From the NCBI GenBank assembly GCA_040400005.1, contig JBBARC010000063.1, positions 1 to 16,524 of the forward strand: a stretch of DNA of 16,524 nucleotides, in the 5' to 3' direction. The notes under the pieces were generated by a model. The model searched no databases and was not told where the DNA came from. It was given only the letters and a program-made list of their open reading frames with translations. Below are positions 15,080-16,524 of this stretch, piece by piece. This DNA comes from JBBARC01 sp040400005 (GTDB taxonomy: Bacteria; Pseudomonadota; Alphaproteobacteria; Acetobacterales; Acetobacteraceae). The first letter of the stretch is position 1. The number at the start of each line of letters is the position of its first letter. Both the position numbers and the translations under genes were made by a program.

Positions 15080-16432
15080 ATGTGTCATGCCGCACCGCAG
15101 CAAGTTCGTGCCACCAAAAAATCTGGCCCCGCCGCGGCCACCGGCGCCAAGCCAAGTGCGGCCGCCACCGGCCTGCCCGATACCACCCCGCCACCCGCCT
15201 TGGCCGCACCGGCGCGCACCCCCGCACCGGCCGATTTCGATGAAATCGGCTATCTCAATCTGCACCCGGATATCGCCGCCGCCGTTGCCCGCGGCGATGT
15301 GCTGAGTGGCTGGCTGCACTATCATCTGTTCGGCCGCAGCGAAGGCCGCCGCGCCCACGAGCTCGACCTTGCTTTTTACTTGGCCGCCTACCCGGTGGCG
15401 CGCGCCGATATCGCTGCGGGCTTGGCCCCTGATCCGCTTACCCATTTTGTGCAATTTGGCCGTGCCCGCGGCTACCTGCCCAATCTGCGCGCCACCCGCC
15501 CTGATCATGCGGCGGCCCAGCCATCGCGCTTCGGCGGATTATGGACCGACCAGCCCAACGCCCGGGATATCGCACGCGGCAAACTCACCATTGGCCGCAT
15601 CAGCGCCGATGAAGCGGCGGCCCTAGATCACTATATCACCCATGGCTACGTGGTGTTGCCGCAAGCGTTGGCGGGCGCGCTCGCCCGCACCGCCACCGAT
15701 GCGCTCAACAGCGCGTTCCGTGGCGCCTTCCCAGCACTTTGCTTTGAAACCAGCGACACGCCACCAGTGTTTTGCACCTGGCGCCGCGATCTCGACCAAT
15801 CGGGTGCCCGCGCGCTCGATATCCACCAAGCCGCCCCCGCCATCCGCGATGCGATGTTTGCCTCCGCCATCGCCGCCTTCTTGGGCCTGGTGTTCGATGC
15901 GCCCCTGCTGGCAGCACACACCGCAGGCAGCACCACGATCGCGGCGCGCCAGGCACTACCCGATTCGCCCAGCTTCGCCCTGTCCCTACCGCGCGCCGGC
16001 GCCAGCGCCATGCTGGCACTCGACCCAATTCCCGCCACGGCCGGCCTGGTGGTTTACCCCGGCAGCCACCGCTTCCCCGATTTTCTCTACGATGGCCGCT
16101 GCAAAACCATCACTGAAGTGCAACGCCTAACCGGCACCAGCAGCCGCCTTCACGACCAGATGGCGGTGCACGCCCGCGCCGTTGCCCACCGTATTGATGG
16201 CCTAGGGATTGCCGCCACGCCGCTGGTGATGGCCGCCGGCGACGTGCTGATCCGCAACCTCGATCTAGTTTACGGCGCCAATCCCGCCGCGGGCATGGGC
16301 GCCCATCGCCACATCGTTGCTAAATACAGCCCGGCTTATGCCGCCCCGCTGGTGATGGAACGCATGCCCACCAACCTCGGGCGCCACGGCGTGCATCTTT
16401 ATACCGCAGGCCCGGCCACGGCAGCAGGGTAA
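15080..16432 (+). CDS. PhyH-like dioxygenase-fold protein with YLxxNPD-type repeats
   Basis: This 450-residue protein starts at ATG 15080. The start is uncertain: there is no good ribosome binding site and the first 50 residues are Ala/Pro-rich. Two repeats of a motif common in polysaccharide-related glycosyltransferases come first: DEIGYLNLHPDIAAAV to WLHYHLFGRSEGR (54-90) and LDLAFYLAAYPVARADI to HFVQFGRARGYLPN (95-135). From about 175 a phytanoyl-CoA dioxygenase (PhyH)-like domain follows, with HYITHGYVVLP (184-194), LVVYPGSHRFPDF (323-335), AAGDVLI (385-391) and HRHIVAKYSP (409-418). At the expected HxD site it reads LPD (293-295). At the distal His site it reads LVYGANP (Tyr398). Two of three iron ligands therefore look lost, suggesting a non-catalytic or altered protein. 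A role in glycan decoration is inference. Confidence 0.7.
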   Translation: MCHAAPQQVRATKKSGPAAATGAKPSAAATGLPDTTPPPALAAPARTPAPADFDEIGYLNLHPDIAAAVARGDVLSGWLHYHLFGRSEGRRAHELDLAFYLAAYPVARADIAAGLAPDPLTHFVQFGRARGYLPNLRATRPDHAAAQPSRFGGLWTDQPNARDIARGKLTIGRISADEAAALDHYITHGYVVLPQALAGALARTATDALNSAFRGAFPALCFETSDTPPVFCTWRRDLDQSGARALDIHQAAPAIRDAMFASAIAAFLGLVFDAPLLAAHTAGSTTIAARQALPDSPSFALSLPRAGASAMLALDPIPATAGLVVYPGSHRFPDFLYDGRCKTITEVQRLTGTSSRLHDQMAVHARAVAHRIDGLGIAATPLVMAAGDVLIRNLDLVYGANPAAGMGAHRHIVAKYSPAYAAPLVMERMPTNLGRHGVHLYTAGPATAAG

Positions 16433-16447
16433 GTAGGGGGCTAAGAA

Positions 16448-16471
16448 TCTTCTTTTTCTGAAGAAAAAGAG
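16448..16471. terminator. A/T-rich hairpin after the PhyH-like gene
   Basis: TCTTTTTCT (16451-16459) pairs with AGAAAAAGA (16462-16470) around GA, 15 bases after the stop of the PhyH-like gene. The 23-base segment 16448-16470 is identical to 5774-5796 upstream of rpoN. It is probably a recurring terminator-like repeat of this genome. The last 53 bases of the window show nothing further. Confidence 0.5.
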
Positions 16472-16524
16472 TAACTGCCCAGGTAGGGTCGAAGCTACAC
16501 AACCCATTGAAAACATTTATGGCG

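Noticed and set aside
16265..16516. Small minus-strand open frame at the right edge
   Set aside because: It begins in the region after the PhyH-like gene, runs through the A/T-rich hairpin and ends antisense to that gene, with no recognisable features.

Overview
The window looks like a stretch of an alphaproteobacterial chromosome, most likely Rhodospirillales/Acetobacteraceae. The reasons are the G+C-rich coding style, an rpoN gene followed by a long-form hpf, a soluble PQQ-type (sorbosone-dehydrogenase-like) enzyme, and the style of its intergenic inverted repeats. The family placement is inference from gene content and repeat style, not from any search.

Layout from left to right. Bases 1-54 are the end of what looks like an IS21-family insertion sequence, which has cut off the 5' part of a metallo-beta-lactamase/beta-CASP gene (55-738). 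Directly coupled to this remnant is an AT-richer gene with a PD-(D/E)XK nuclease signature (741-1595). A small protein with an internal duplication follows (1655-1858), then an unrecognised conserved-looking protein overlapping it by ATGA (1855-2346) and an alpha/beta hydrolase (2371-3231). A long imperfect inverted repeat (3234-3470) separates these plus-strand genes from a minus-strand pair, rpoN (5685-4141) then hpf (4081-3473). A near-consensus sigma-54 promoter lies just upstream of rpoN. Two more minus-strand genes follow: a 675-residue protein combining a cysteine-peptidase-like domain with cadherin-like repeats (7876-5849), and a membrane-anchored or exported PQQ-type dehydrogenase (9314-7986).

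The divergent region 9315-9715 holds two repeat structures. It leads into an exported eight-bladed PQQ-like beta-propeller whose blades are nearly identical (9716-11209). Then comes a locally duplicated DUF1648-type membrane protein locus: a first copy truncated by a REP-like element (11404-11511) and an intact second copy (11779-12258). The intact copy ends tail-to-tail, with overlapping stop codons, against clpB (14837-12255). The window ends with a plus-strand fusion of two 'YLxxNPD'-type repeats to a phytanoyl-CoA-dioxygenase-like domain that seems to have lost its iron ligands (15080-16432), then a hairpin also found upstream of rpoN.

Functionally, the conserved core is regulation and stress: sigma-54, the ribosome hibernation factor and the ClpB disaggregase. 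Around it lie envelope or exported proteins (PQQ dehydrogenase, propeller, cadherin-like protein, DUF1648 protein) and a left-hand accessory patch scarred by an insertion sequence. No tRNA, rRNA or CRISPR array was seen. No complete novel multi-gene system is evident. The best candidates for undescribed biology are the orphan PD-(D/E)XK gene beside the broken beta-CASP gene, the cysteine-peptidase/cadherin protein, and the iron-ligand-less PhyH fusion.
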